A stretch of 45,288 nucleotides of DNA from Acidobacteriota bacterium (GTDB lineage: Bacteria; Acidobacteriota; Blastocatellia; RBC074): positions 1 through 45,288 of the forward strand of contig JACPYM010000062.1 in assembly GCA_016196035.1 (NCBI GenBank). The letters run 5' to 3'. Made by a program: the position numbers and the translations under genes. Shown here piece by piece: positions 1-9,188 of this stretch; positions within the stretch are counted from its first letter, which is position 1, and the number at the start of each line of letters is the position of its first letter. Below the pieces are notes generated by a model. The model saw nothing but the letters and a program-made list of their open reading frames with translations, was not told where the DNA came from and did not search any database.

Positions 1-105
1 GCGATTATCGCGACGGCGCGCAAGTTCCTGGGGGTGATCTACCGGACGCTGAAGAACAAATGGGTGTTCGCAGACTTCCCCCATTTCGTCCTCGCCGAGG
101 GCTAA
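1..105 (+). CDS. IS110-type transposase, C-terminal fragment
   Basis: The frame is open from the first base and encodes the last 34 residues of a protein, ending KNKWVFADFPHFVLAEG and a TAA at 103-105. The pattern ARKFLGVIYRTLKN followed by W-V-F-x-D-F-P is what I recognise from the extreme C-terminus of IS110/IS116/IS902-family transposases, which cut and join DNA with a DEDD plus serine mechanism. The catalytic parts lie upstream of the window, so activity cannot be judged. Assignment is from memory of the family tail only. It marks an insertion sequence just upstream of the sensor kinase. Confidence 0.55.
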   Translation, partial: AIIATARKFLGVIYRTLKNKWVFADFPHFVLAEG

Positions 106-806
106 CAACCACCTCGGAGTAGACAACTCATCATAGGAGGAATAATTTTCGTTTCAATTTCGGATCAAATCGAACAGCCAGCACGGCGCGGACAGCAGGC
201 GCCTGAGCAGCGTTTGAGCGCGAGTGCGCGGCGTCTGACCTCATTTTTCAATTCAGCAAACTCAAGTATGCTTAACCCGTCACGCCTGACAGGAAGCCGG
301 ACTTTTTGCTGGCCAACTTTCATGTCTTGCGCGTCACGGGCATGAACAAGCTGCCACCCAGGCTCTCCGGTTAGCGCCGCTGCACTGCGCGCTTTTCACT
401 CATTTGCCTGGCGGGAGAAGCTCCCTGCTGATGCGCGCCACGCCTGAACGTTGCGCGCATCAGCTTGCTTGGCTGTCGCAAAACCAATTTGGCTACATTG
501 CAGCTTGCCTGCGGGCCAGGATGACTGGTAGACGTGGATAGCGGGGCAAAACCGCACTTGGTGTCTGGCCGCCGCGCAAAGCCAAACAGAGTTTAGGGGT
601 GGCTCCCATGCGCCTTGCACCTGTACAGCGGCAGTGGTAGAAGGGTGTTGTCTGAAACTGAAAATTTTTCCCAAGCCAAATTCATTATTGATTTATTTTT
701 TTTGACTGTGATTGCTGCGGAACGTCCGCTGAACAGTGATTTGGCACACCACCGCACAGTTTTGGATTAGCCGCGAAATCAAACATACCACCCACGCTTA
801 CTCCAC
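106..806. other. 700-bp non-coding stretch after the transposase
   Basis: I see no convincing gene here. A leftward open frame at 396-674 has no recognisable domain, no good ribosome-binding site and atypical composition, so I treat it as chance. The first part should contain the right end of the insertion sequence; IS110 elements usually lack terminal inverted repeats, so its boundary cannot be placed. The A/T-rich stretch near 675-705 just upstream of the kinase is the likeliest promoter region, but no clear -35/-10 pair stands out. Confidence 0.4.
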
Positions 807-866
807 GTGTTGAGATTGTTCTCCGTGTTGGTCAGGGAAGCTGTCCCACCCTCCCTAGAGTCGTCT

Positions 867-3800
867 ATGTTGCATCAATCTCCCCTATTGAAGCACTTGC
901 TCAAGCGCGCTGGCGGTCTCCTGCTATGCCTATTATGCCTGCTGTGCCTGCTCACCTCCCCCGCGCTGGCCCTGGCGCTACTGCCCGAACCCGGTTTAAG
1001 CAGCGCCAGCCTTATTTTCCTGCCCTGGCCAGGGAAGCTTGTCTGGCTGGGGCTGCTTTGTCTGGGAATGGCGCTTTACCAGTCAACGCCACAGGCCGCA
1101 GACCTCAACGAAGACCTCAACCTCGATCAACCTTTCGCCAAAATCTTCGATGACTTGCCGGTGCCGATGGCGCTCATGCGCATACGTGATCGCGTTTTCG
1201 TCTCGGCCAACCAGGAATTTCAACGCCTCACGCGTTTGCCACTCACTGGCATTGTGGGCAAAACCCATCAACAAGTTGGGTTCGAAGTGGCACCCGCCGA
1301 ACAGCAACGCTTTTACGCTTGCATTCTGGCGCAACCGCGCGTGCGAAATTACGAATTGACGTTGCGCTTCTCTGGGCATGAACTTGTCTTGCTGATTTCG
1401 TCTGAACAGATCAGCTTCAACGGCGAGCCTTGCCTGCTTGGCTCATTTCAAAACATCACGGCGCGCAAGCTGGCCGAAGAGCGCTTTGCCAAAGCCTTTC
1501 ACGCCAATCCGGTCTCGATGACGATCATTCGCCGCCGCGATTACCGCATCGTCGAGACCAACCCCAGCACGTTAAAACTGACCGGCCTCACGCGCGCCGA
1601 CATGCAAGACAAAACCTTGCGCGAGCTGAACGTAGAGATTGCGCCGGCAACCTGGCAGGAAATCAACGCACGTCTGGCCGCCACCGGCCAGCTCAGCGAC
1701 TATGAATTCAAAGTCATTTATCGCGGCCAGGAGCGCACTTTACTGGCAGGCGCTGAAACGATTGAGTTCAACGGCGAGCCTTGCATTTTGTGGTCGCAAC
1801 AAGACATCACCGAACGCAAACTCGCCGAAGAGCGCTTTGCCAAAGCCTTTTATGCGAACCCGCTGCCGATGTGCATCAGCCGCGCCAGCGACCTGCGCTT
1901 TATCGCTGTGAATGAGAGCACGCTACGTTTTACCGGCTATACGCGGGCGGAAATGCTGGGCAAAACGCGCTGCGAGTTGGGCATGGTCGCCGATGAAGCA
2001 GAAGAACAAAGGCTGCAAGCCCAATTGCAAGACCACCAGGCGTTGCAGGATTTTGAGTCGAATGTAACCCTGCAAGGAAAACGCCATACGCTGTTGGTTT
2101 CGGTTGAGTCAATCGTGCTGAACGGAGAACCCTGCTGGCTTTGGACTTCGCAAGACATCACCGAGCGCAAGCGCATAGAGGAACGCTTTACCAAAGCCTT
2201 TTTCAAAAGCCCTACGCCCATGACGATCTCGCGGTTTGCCGACCGCCGCCATCTGGCCGTCAATGATAGTTATGCGCAACTCACGGGGGTGACGCCAGCC
2301 GAGTTGGTGGGCAAGACGGCGCAAGACCTGGGGTTTGTCGTTGACCCGGTGAAACAAACGCTATTCTGGCAAACTTTGCTAGAGACCAAGTCCGTGCGCA
2401 ATTTCGAGCTTGAAGCGCAATACCGCACGGGCAACCGGAGCTTGCTGGTGTCGGCGGAATTGCTGCCCCTGGAAGGCGAATTGAGCATCTTGTGGACGCT
2501 GCTGGATATTACCGAGCGCAAACAGGCTGAAGAACGCTTCACCAAAGCCTTCCAGGCGCACCCGCTGCCGATGGTAATTTTGCGGTATGGCTCACATGAA
2601 ATTCTGCATGCCAACGAGATTTTTCTCCGGCGCTCCCGGCGCTCGCTCGCCGAGGTGCAAGGGAAAGTGCCCGCCGAAATCGGTTTCGGCATTGATCTGG
2701 CAAAGGTCAAGGCCATTACCGAGATGTTGCGTGCGACAGGGTCGGTGCGGGATTACGAGTTACAGACCAGCTATCAGGGGCAGGAACTTTATTTTTTGAC
2801 CAGCGCCGAGTCTATGAACCTGGACGGCGAACGCTGTGTGCTGTGGTCATTTCAGGACATCACGGCCCGCAAACGCGCCGAAGCGGCCTTGCAAGAAAGC
2901 CAGGCCCGCTTGTGTATGGCGCTGGAAGCCGCAGCGCTGGGGATTTGGGAACACGATCTAAAGACCAATCTCGTCTATCTGGATGAGCGCGCGCAAAAGC
3001 ATTTCGGCCTCGCCTCCGGCCTGCCCCTCGCTGAAATCTTTTGCCGCATTCATCCGGATGATTACGAAGCCGCGCGGCGCGTGATGCACGCCCTGCACGA
3101 TCCGCAAACACCGCGGCAACAGCAATCGCTCGAATATCGTTGGCGGCATCCGGACGGGACGACCCGTTGGCTGCGCTTCGACCTCTATGTCAGTTTTGCG
3201 GGGGAAGGCAGCCAGCGTCATCCCGTGCGCAGCATCGGCACCAGTCTCGACATCACGGAACGCAAGCAAGCTGAAGAAGCCTTACGGGAAAGCGAATGGC
3301 GCTATCGCAGTCTGGTCGAAGATCAAACTGAATTCGTCGCGCGCTGGCGGCCCGATGGGACGCGCACCTTCGTCAACGACAGTTATTGCCGTTTCTTCGG
3401 CTTGCCCCGCGAGAAAGCAATCGGCACGAAATGGTTTCCGGCGACTTTTGACGAGACCACGCAAGCGGAATTTGCCAAACTGCTCGCCTTGACGCCCGCG
3501 CAGCCCTTGCATCAGGTCGAACACTTGACCCGCCGCAAAAATGGGCAACTCACCTGGACCCACTGGAGCAATCGCGCCATCTTCGATCAGGGCGGACACC
3601 TCAGCGAATTTCAATCCGTGGGGCGCGACATCACTGAACGCAAGCAGGCCGAAGAGATTGCCCAGCGCTGGCAGAGCGTGTTTAACCAAACGCATTGCGC
3701 CATGGCCTATCTCAATGCCCGGGACAACACGTTTATTGATGTCAACGAAGCCTATGCCGGCGCCCACGGCTATCGGCGCGAAGAGTTACTGGGCCAGCCC

Positions 3801-6800
3801 CTCGCCATCCTTTATCCGCCTGCCCGGCGCGCCGAATTGGCCGCCGACATTCAATTGACTCAGCAGGCCGGCCATCGCGTTTTTGAATCTACGCACGTGC
3901 GCAAAGACGGCACCAGCTTCCCGGTGTTTTTGGAGGTCACCGCGTTGCAAGACGCCGCTGGCCGGCCCTTCGCGCGCATCGTTTATGCACGGGACATCAC
4001 CGAACGGAAACAAGCGGAAGAAGCTTTGCGCGCCAGCGAATTGCGTTACCGGCAATTGGTCGAAGATCAGCTTGATTTCCTCGTGCGTTGGACACCGGAT
4101 GGCCTGCGCACCTTCGTCAATGATAGCTATTGCCGCTTTTTCGGCTTGCCACGCGAAACGGCCATCGGTACAAGCTGGTTCGATATGGCAGCGCTCGCCG
4201 CAGACGATCCCCTTCGCCAAAAACTGGCGGGCATCTCGCCCGAGACACCGATTGTTGAATGGGAGCACCAGTGCCCTGCCCCGGACGGCAGCCTAGCTTG
4301 GACGCATTGGGTCAATCGCGCCTTTTTCGATGAAGCTGGCCGCCTCGTCGAATTTCAATCAGTCGGACGCGACGTCACGGCGCGCAAACAGGCAGAAGAA
4401 CGCTTCGCCAAAGCCTTTTACGACAATGCGGTGCCGATGAGCATTGTGCGCGCCGACAACGATGTCATCATCGAGGTCAACCGCGCGTATACCGTACTCA
4501 CCGGCTGGTCGCAGGAAGAAGCGTTGGGCAGGACTTGCGCCGAAGCCGGCATCCAGTTTTCGGTTGAAGATCATCAGCGCGCGCTGGCTGAATTGCGCAG
4601 GACTGGGTTGTGCAATCCAGCCGAATTCAAGGCCGATTTCAAGACCGGCCCCAAAACCCTGCTCTCCTCCGCCAGTTTGATCTTCTTTAATGGAATGGAG
4701 TGTGTGCTCTGGTCGGAACAGGACATTACCGAACGCAAGCAGGCCGAAGAAATCGCCCAACGCTGGCAAAGCGTTTTTAGCCAAACGACTTTCGGGCTGG
4801 CCCACACCAACGTGGCTGACAATACTTATCTGGATGTTAACGAAGCCTATGCGCGCACGCGCGGTTATACGCGCGCGGAACTGATTGGCCAGCCGGTTGC
4901 CATCATCTATCCACCAGAAGAGCGCGCGCGAATTGCACAGATCACCATCGAAATTGATCGCACCGGACATGCCATTTTCGAGACCGTCCATCAGCACAAA
5001 GATGGCTCGCAATTCCCTGTGCTGATGGAAATCACGGTCATCCGTGATGCTCAAGGTAAGCCCGTTTCGCGTATCAGCTACACCAGTGACATCAGCGAAC
5101 GCAAAAAGGTCGAGGCCGCGTTGCAAGCCAGCGAAGCCAAATTCCGCATTCTGGCCGAAACCTCGCAGGCGGCGATTTTTATCACCGATCAGGAGCGTTT
5201 CCTGTATGCCAATCCAGCGGCAGAAAAAATCTTCGGCTACACGCCAGCGGAAATGTTGCAGCATTCGTTTGCGGGTCTGGTGCATCCTGATTCTCTGCCC
5301 GCCATTCAAGCGCGTTACAACGCCTGGTTGCACGGTGAACCCGTCGCCACCCGCACCGAGTTAAAGATTGTGACGAAAAGCGGCGCGCCGCGCTGGATTG
5401 AGTCGGCGGGCGACAGCCTCGTGCTCAACGGCCGCCATTGCTATCTCTCAACGATCCTCGACATTACCGAACGCAAACAGGCCGAAGAAGCCTTGCGCGC
5501 CAGCGAAGCCAAATTCCGCGCGCTGGCTGAAACCTCGCAGGCGGCGATTTGTATTTACGATGCGCAGGATACCTTTATCTACGCCAACCCTGCCAGCCAT
5601 GAGTTATTTGGTTATACGCCGGCTGAACTGACCAGCAGAACGATCTGGGACGTGATTCATCCTGATTCGCGCCCTGCGGTGGTAAAGCGTCAAGCGGCCC
5701 GCTTGCGCGGCGAGACCGTTCCCCCACGTAATGAAATCAAGATTCGTAATCACGCCGGTGAGACTCTCTGGGTAGATTATTCAATCGGTCAAATCGAATT
5801 TGCAGGCCGCTCTTGTTACGTCATCACGAACTTTGACATCACGGAACGCAAACACACCGAAGAAGAATTGCGCATTTCCGAAGAACGTTTCGCCGCCGCC
5901 TTTAACGCCAGCCCCGATGCCATGGCGATCACCACTTTTGACGAAGGCCGCTTTGTTTTGGTCAATGATGCCTGGGTCAAAACTTTCGGCGTCACACAGG
6001 CAGAAGCGCTCGGCCAGCGTTTTCAAAGCCTCAACCTCTGTGTGGACGAGGCGCAACGCAACTACCTTTTCAATCAAGTGCGAACAGTTGGGCCGGTGGT
6101 GGATTACGAGGTGACGACGCACGCTCCGGAGGGCCAGACCAGCACGCTATTAGTCACTGCCAAATTGATCAAACTCGGGGCTGAAACCTTTGTGCTCTCC
6201 GTAAGCAGAGACATCAGCGAACGCAAGCGGGCCGAAGAAGAGTTGCGTATTTCCGAAGAGCGATTCGCCGTCGCCTTTAACGCCAGCCCGGATGCTATGG
6301 CCATCACGACCTTTGATGAAGGCCGCTTTGTTTTGATCAATGACGCTTGGGCCAGGATTTTTGGTGTCAACCCGGCAGCGGCACCCGGCCAGCAATTGCA
6401 AAACCTCAACGTCTGGATGGACGAAAAAGACCACCATTATATTTTCAATCGGGTGCGCACAGCCGGGTCGGTGGTTGATTATGAAGTAACCGGGCGCACG
6501 GCGCAGGGCCTCTCCATTACGTTTCTGCTCACGGCTAAATTGATCAAACTCGGCGCCGAAACCTTTGTGCTGTCGGTGATCAAAGACATCACCGAACGCA
6601 AACGCGTCGAAGTGGAATTGCAAACCTCACAAGCACAATTACGCAATCTGGCCGGACGTTTACAAACCGTGCGGGAAGAAGAGCGCACCGCCATCGCCCG
6701 CGAGATTCACGACGAACTGGGTCAAGCCTTGACCGGCATCAAAATGGATTTGAAATGGCTGGAGCAATTGCTGCCGCCTGAGGCTGAACCGGCGCGCGAA

Positions 6801-7343
6801 CGCCTCACATCAGTGTACAGTTTGATTGGGAATACGGTGCAGAGTGTGCGGCAATTGGCCACTTCGCTGCGTCCGGGCGTGCTGGACGACTTCGGACTGG
6901 TCGCGGCGCTGGAATGGCAAGCCCGTGATTTCACCAAGCGCACCGGCATCGCCTGCGGCTTTGACGAACTACCCGAAGAGTTGCCGCTGGAACCCGCGCA
7001 TGACACCGCGCTGTTCCGCATCTTTCAAGAAGCACTGACCAATGCCGCGCGCCATGCCGGGGCCAGCCAGATCAACGTGCGGTTACGTTATGAGAGCAAC
7101 GCCTTACGCCTGCAAATTCGTGACAATGGAAAAGGGATTAACGCCGACGCCATCAAACACAGCCGTTCGCTGGGTTTGGTCGGAATGCGCGAACGCGCGT
7201 TATTGTTGGACGGAGAATTCAGCATTGAAGGCAGTCCCGGCGCCGGTACGACCATCAACGTACACATTCCGGTGGCTGCCCACACTCAACCAGAACCTCT
7301 AACCGGGGAGAACACGAATGATTCGCATCCTGATCGCCGATGA
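867..7343 (+). CDS. Giant sensor histidine kinase with 15 PAS domains
   Basis: Multi-PAS sensor kinase of the NarL/DegS (HisKA_3) type that would autophosphorylate and pass phosphate to the overlapping response regulator. An ATG at 867 gives 2158 aa; a GTG at 807 in the same frame would add 20 residues. A Leu/Cys-rich hydrophobic stretch and a second near W-P-G-K-L-V-W suggest an N-terminal membrane anchor. Fifteen PAS repeats of about 120 residues follow, each ended by a D-I-T-E-R-K-type linker. Repeats 14 and 15 are almost identical, and repeats 7 and 8 resemble 9 and 11. The kinase core has the phospho-acceptor motif AIAREIHDELGQALTGIK, then an HATPase with N box (FQEALTNAARHA), DNGKGI and GLVGMRERA. 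The C-terminus overlaps the regulator start by 26 bp. Such a high PAS number is rare; the signals sensed are unknown. Confidence 0.93.
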   Translation: MLHQSPLLKHLLKRAGGLLLCLLCLLCLLTSPALALALLPEPGLSSASLIFLPWPGKLVWLGLLCLGMALYQSTPQAADLNEDLNLDQPFAKIFDDLPVPMALMRIRDRVFVSANQEFQRLTRLPLTGIVGKTHQQVGFEVAPAEQQRFYACILAQPRVRNYELTLRFSGHELVLLISSEQISFNGEPCLLGSFQNITARKLAEERFAKAFHANPVSMTIIRRRDYRIVETNPSTLKLTGLTRADMQDKTLRELNVEIAPATWQEINARLAATGQLSDYEFKVIYRGQERTLLAGAETIEFNGEPCILWSQQDITERKLAEERFAKAFYANPLPMCISRASDLRFIAVNESTLRFTGYTRAEMLGKTRCELGMVADEAEEQRLQAQLQDHQALQDFESNVTLQGKRHTLLVSVESIVLNGEPCWLWTSQDITERKRIEERFTKAFFKSPTPMTISRFADRRHLAVNDSYAQLTGVTPAELVGKTAQDLGFVVDPVKQTLFWQTLLETKSVRNFELEAQYRTGNRSLLVSAELLPLEGELSILWTLLDITERKQAEERFTKAFQAHPLPMVILRYGSHEILHANEIFLRRSRRSLAEVQGKVPAEIGFGIDLAKVKAITEMLRATGSVRDYELQTSYQGQELYFLTSAESMNLDGERCVLWSFQDITARKRAEAALQESQARLCMALEAAALGIWEHDLKTNLVYLDERAQKHFGLASGLPLAEIFCRIHPDDYEAARRVMHALHDPQTPRQQQSLEYRWRHPDGTTRWLRFDLYVSFAGEGSQRHPVRSIGTSLDITERKQAEEALRESEWRYRSLVEDQTEFVARWRPDGTRTFVNDSYCRFFGLPREKAIGTKWFPATFDETTQAEFAKLLALTPAQPLHQVEHLTRRKNGQLTWTHWSNRAIFDQGGHLSEFQSVGRDITERKQAEEIAQRWQSVFNQTHCAMAYLNARDNTFIDVNEAYAGAHGYRREELLGQPLAILYPPARRAELAADIQLTQQAGHRVFESTHVRKDGTSFPVFLEVTALQDAAGRPFARIVYARDITERKQAEEALRASELRYRQLVEDQLDFLVRWTPDGLRTFVNDSYCRFFGLPRETAIGTSWFDMAALAADDPLRQKLAGISPETPIVEWEHQCPAPDGSLAWTHWVNRAFFDEAGRLVEFQSVGRDVTARKQAEERFAKAFYDNAVPMSIVRADNDVIIEVNRAYTVLTGWSQEEALGRTCAEAGIQFSVEDHQRALAELRRTGLCNPAEFKADFKTGPKTLLSSASLIFFNGMECVLWSEQDITERKQAEEIAQRWQSVFSQTTFGLAHTNVADNTYLDVNEAYARTRGYTRAELIGQPVAIIYPPEERARIAQITIEIDRTGHAIFETVHQHKDGSQFPVLMEITVIRDAQGKPVSRISYTSDISERKKVEAALQASEAKFRILAETSQAAIFITDQERFLYANPAAEKIFGYTPAEMLQHSFAGLVHPDSLPAIQARYNAWLHGEPVATRTELKIVTKSGAPRWIESAGDSLVLNGRHCYLSTILDITERKQAEEALRASEAKFRALAETSQAAICIYDAQDTFIYANPASHELFGYTPAELTSRTIWDVIHPDSRPAVVKRQAARLRGETVPPRNEIKIRNHAGETLWVDYSIGQIEFAGRSCYVITNFDITERKHTEEELRISEERFAAAFNASPDAMAITTFDEGRFVLVNDAWVKTFGVTQAEALGQRFQSLNLCVDEAQRNYLFNQVRTVGPVVDYEVTTHAPEGQTSTLLVTAKLIKLGAETFVLSVSRDISERKRAEEELRISEERFAVAFNASPDAMAITTFDEGRFVLINDAWARIFGVNPAAAPGQQLQNLNVWMDEKDHHYIFNRVRTAGSVVDYEVTGRTAQGLSITFLLTAKLIKLGAETFVLSVIKDITERKRVEVELQTSQAQLRNLAGRLQTVREEERTAIAREIHDELGQALTGIKMDLKWLEQLLPPEAEPARERLTSVYSLIGNTVQSVRQLATSLRPGVLDDFGLVAALEWQARDFTKRTGIACGFDELPEELPLEPAHDTALFRIFQEALTNAARHAGASQINVRLRYESNALRLQIRDNGKGINADAIKHSRSLGLVGMRERALLLDGEFSIEGSPGAGTTINVHIPVAAHTQPEPLTGENTNDSHPDRR

Positions 7344-7947
7344 CCACGCCATTGTGCGCAGTGGCCTGAAACAAATCGTCACGCATACGCCCGACTTGAC
7401 CGTCGTCGGTGAAGCCACCTCGAGCCAGGAATTGCTCACGCTGGCGCGCCAACAGCCTTGGGACCTGATCATCCTCGACATTCACATGCCCGGCCGCGGC
7501 GGCCTCGAAACGCTCAAAGACCTCAAACGCGAGTTTCCCAAATTGCCCGTGCTGATTCTGAGCATGTACCCCGAAGACCAATACGCCGTGCGCGCCATCA
7601 AGGCGGGCGCTTCCGGTTACCTCAGCAAAGACAGCGCGCCCGACGAATTGCTGACTGCCATCCACAAAATCCTGCGCGGCGGCAAATACATCAGCTCCAT
7701 CGTCGCGGAGCACTTGGCGACCGCCGTTGATGCCAAATCCGACAAAGCGCCGCACGAATTGCTCTCGGACCGCGAATACCAAATCCTCTGCCTGATCGCT
7801 TCCGGCAAGACCGTCGGTGAAATCGCCGTCGAACTCAATCTCAGCGTCAAAACCGTCAGCACGCATCGCGGCCGCATCCTCGACAAAATGCAGATGAAGA
7901 CCAGTGCCGAACTGACGCATTACGCGATTCGCAATCAGTTGGTTTAG
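7318..7947 (+). CDS. NarL/LuxR-family response regulator
   Basis: A 209-aa two-component response regulator. The receiver domain (about 1-120) has the acidic pair D8/D9, phospho-acceptor D54 in LIILDIHMPG, conserved S82 and K104 in GYLSKD. A LuxR-type helix-turn-helix (about 146-205) starts with the typical L-S-D-R-E-x-x-I-L-C-L-I-A-S-G and has TVSTHRGRILDKM as recognition region. The start lies 26 bp inside the upstream kinase gene, so the two are almost certainly co-translated and form a cognate pair. Expected to bind DNA as a dimer after phosphorylation. Targets cannot be read from the sequence. The region after the stop is a heptamer repeat array that may act as a two-way hairpin. Confidence 0.95.
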   Translation: MIRILIADDHAIVRSGLKQIVTHTPDLTVVGEATSSQELLTLARQQPWDLIILDIHMPGRGGLETLKDLKREFPKLPVLILSMYPEDQYAVRAIKAGASGYLSKDSAPDELLTAIHKILRGGKYISSIVAEHLATAVDAKSDKAPHELLSDREYQILCLIASGKTVGEIAVELNLSVKTVSTHRGRILDKMQMKTSAELTHYAIRNQLV

Positions 7948-7948
7948 T

Positions 7949-8080
7949 CGGTAACCGGCAATCAGTAGTCGGTAGTCGGTAGCCGGTAGTATCGCAATTT
8001 CTTTATCAATGCCTGACATTAGCCGCGCACTCGTAACCGGCTACCGACTACTGACTACTGACTACCGACTACCGACTACT
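7949..8080. repeat. Inverted array of 7-bp repeats between convergent genes
   Basis: The left side carries tandem GTCGGTA-type heptamers (about 7949-7993) and the right side their complements, TACCGAC/TACTGAC units (about 8031-8080). The two sides can pair into a long imperfect hairpin between the convergent regulator and asparaginase genes, so it may end transcription from both sides, though there is no clear T-tract. The TAG stop of the asparaginase (8076-8078) lies inside the right array. Confidence 0.8.
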
Positions 8081-9056
8081 GCACTTCAAAGATTTCTCGT
8101 ATCCGCTGCAACTCATATCCGGCGCCCAGCGCCAGCATCAGCTTGATGCGCGCTTTATGGCTCGGCAACAAGCCGCCCAAGATCGCGCCCAGCCGCGTCA
8201 ATTGCCGCCCGCCGCCTTCATACGCATAAGTATCCAACACACGTCCGCGCGGACAACGCGAGGTGATCACGACCGGAAGGCCCTCCTCCACCGCGCGTTC
8301 AATCGCGCCCAGCGCCGCCACCGTCACATTGCCGCGCCCCAACCCTTCGATCACCAGGCCGCGCGCGCCTTCGTCCAGCGCGAAGTTGATGAAGCGCCCG
8401 TCCGCGCCGCTGTACATTTTGAGGATGTCCACGCGCTCTTCCATCTGCTCGGTGATGATGTGCTCGCGCCGCGCCGGTTTGCGCATCACGAGCACGCGGT
8501 CTTTGTCCACGATCCCCAACGGCCCGAAATCGCGGCTTTGAAACGTGTCGGTCTTTTCGGTGTGCGTCTTGGTGACTTCAAACGCGGCGATCAACTCTTC
8601 ATTCATCACGACCAGCACGCCCAAGTCGCGCGCGTCCACACTCGTCGCCACGCGCACTGCCGCGCGCAAATTGGCCGGGCCGTCCCAGCTCAATTCCGAA
8701 CTGTTGCGCATCGCGCCGACAAACACGACCGGCTTGGGCGAATCCAGCAGCAAGTCCAAACAGTACGCCGTCTCTTCCAGCGTATCGGTGCCGTGCGTAA
8801 TCACCACGCCATCAATTGCGTCATCGGCCAGCTTGGCGCGCACCTCACACGCCAGTTCCAACATCAGCGCCGGCGTCACGTGCGGCCCCGGCAAGCGCCC
8901 GAAGTTCGTCAAATCGAAGTCAGCCAAATCATGAATGCCCGGCACGGCGGCCAGAATCTCTTCGCCCGACAGCGCGGGCACGGCACCGCCCGTCTGCGGA
9001 TCAATCCGCATTGAGATCGTGCCGCCGGTAAAAAACATGGCGATGCGTGGTTTCAT
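8076..9056 (-). CDS. L-asparaginase
   Basis: Hydrolyses L-asparagine to aspartate and ammonia. The ATG at 9056 gives 326 aa beginning MKPRIAMFFTGGTIS; an upstream in-frame start at 9119 would only add sequence encoded by an intergenic repeat, so I reject it. Both active-site signatures are present: T-G-G-T-I (nucleophile Thr13 by analogy with E. coli AnsB) and H-G-T-D-T-L-E-E-T-A with the second Thr and Asp, plus the lysine in KPVVFVGAMR. There is no signal peptide, so a cytoplasmic enzyme is likely. The family also contains the glutaminase-asparaginases, and sequence alone does not settle the relative activity on glutamine. The gene stands alone, convergent with the response regulator. Confidence 0.93.
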   Translation of the reverse strand: MKPRIAMFFTGGTISMRIDPQTGGAVPALSGEEILAAVPGIHDLADFDLTNFGRLPGPHVTPALMLELACEVRAKLADDAIDGVVITHGTDTLEETAYCLDLLLDSPKPVVFVGAMRNSSELSWDGPANLRAAVRVATSVDARDLGVLVVMNEELIAAFEVTKTHTEKTDTFQSRDFGPLGIVDKDRVLVMRKPARREHIITEQMEERVDILKMYSGADGRFINFALDEGARGLVIEGLGRGNVTVAALGAIERAVEEGLPVVITSRCPRGRVLDTYAYEGGGRQLTRLGAILGGLLPSHKARIKLMLALGAGYELQRIREIFEVQ

Positions 9057-9081
9057 CAGTGCTTGCCTCAAACTGGGTTGC

Positions 9082-9154
9082 GCCGCAGATGAACGCAGAA
9101 AAACGCGGATCAGAATCAATTGCCAATCCGCGTCACTCAGCGTTGCTCTGCGGC
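9082..9154. repeat. Palindromic CCGCAGA-type intergenic element
   Basis: Outer arms GCCGCAGA (9082-9089) and TCTGCGGC (9147-9154) enclose inner arms ACGCGGAT (9103-9110) and ATCCGCGT (9126-9133), giving a nested stem-loop. It lies between the asparaginase and the exported protein gene, which are both on the minus strand, so it may lie in their linking transcript. A related palindrome occurs at 22128-22210. Confidence 0.75.
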
Positions 9155-9188
9155 CAAATTTCTTGTGTTTGCTTGACCGTGTTGTAGC

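Noticed and set aside
396-674. Leftward 92-aa open frame upstream of the kinase
   Set aside because: No ribosome-binding site, no domain, composition unlike neighbours.
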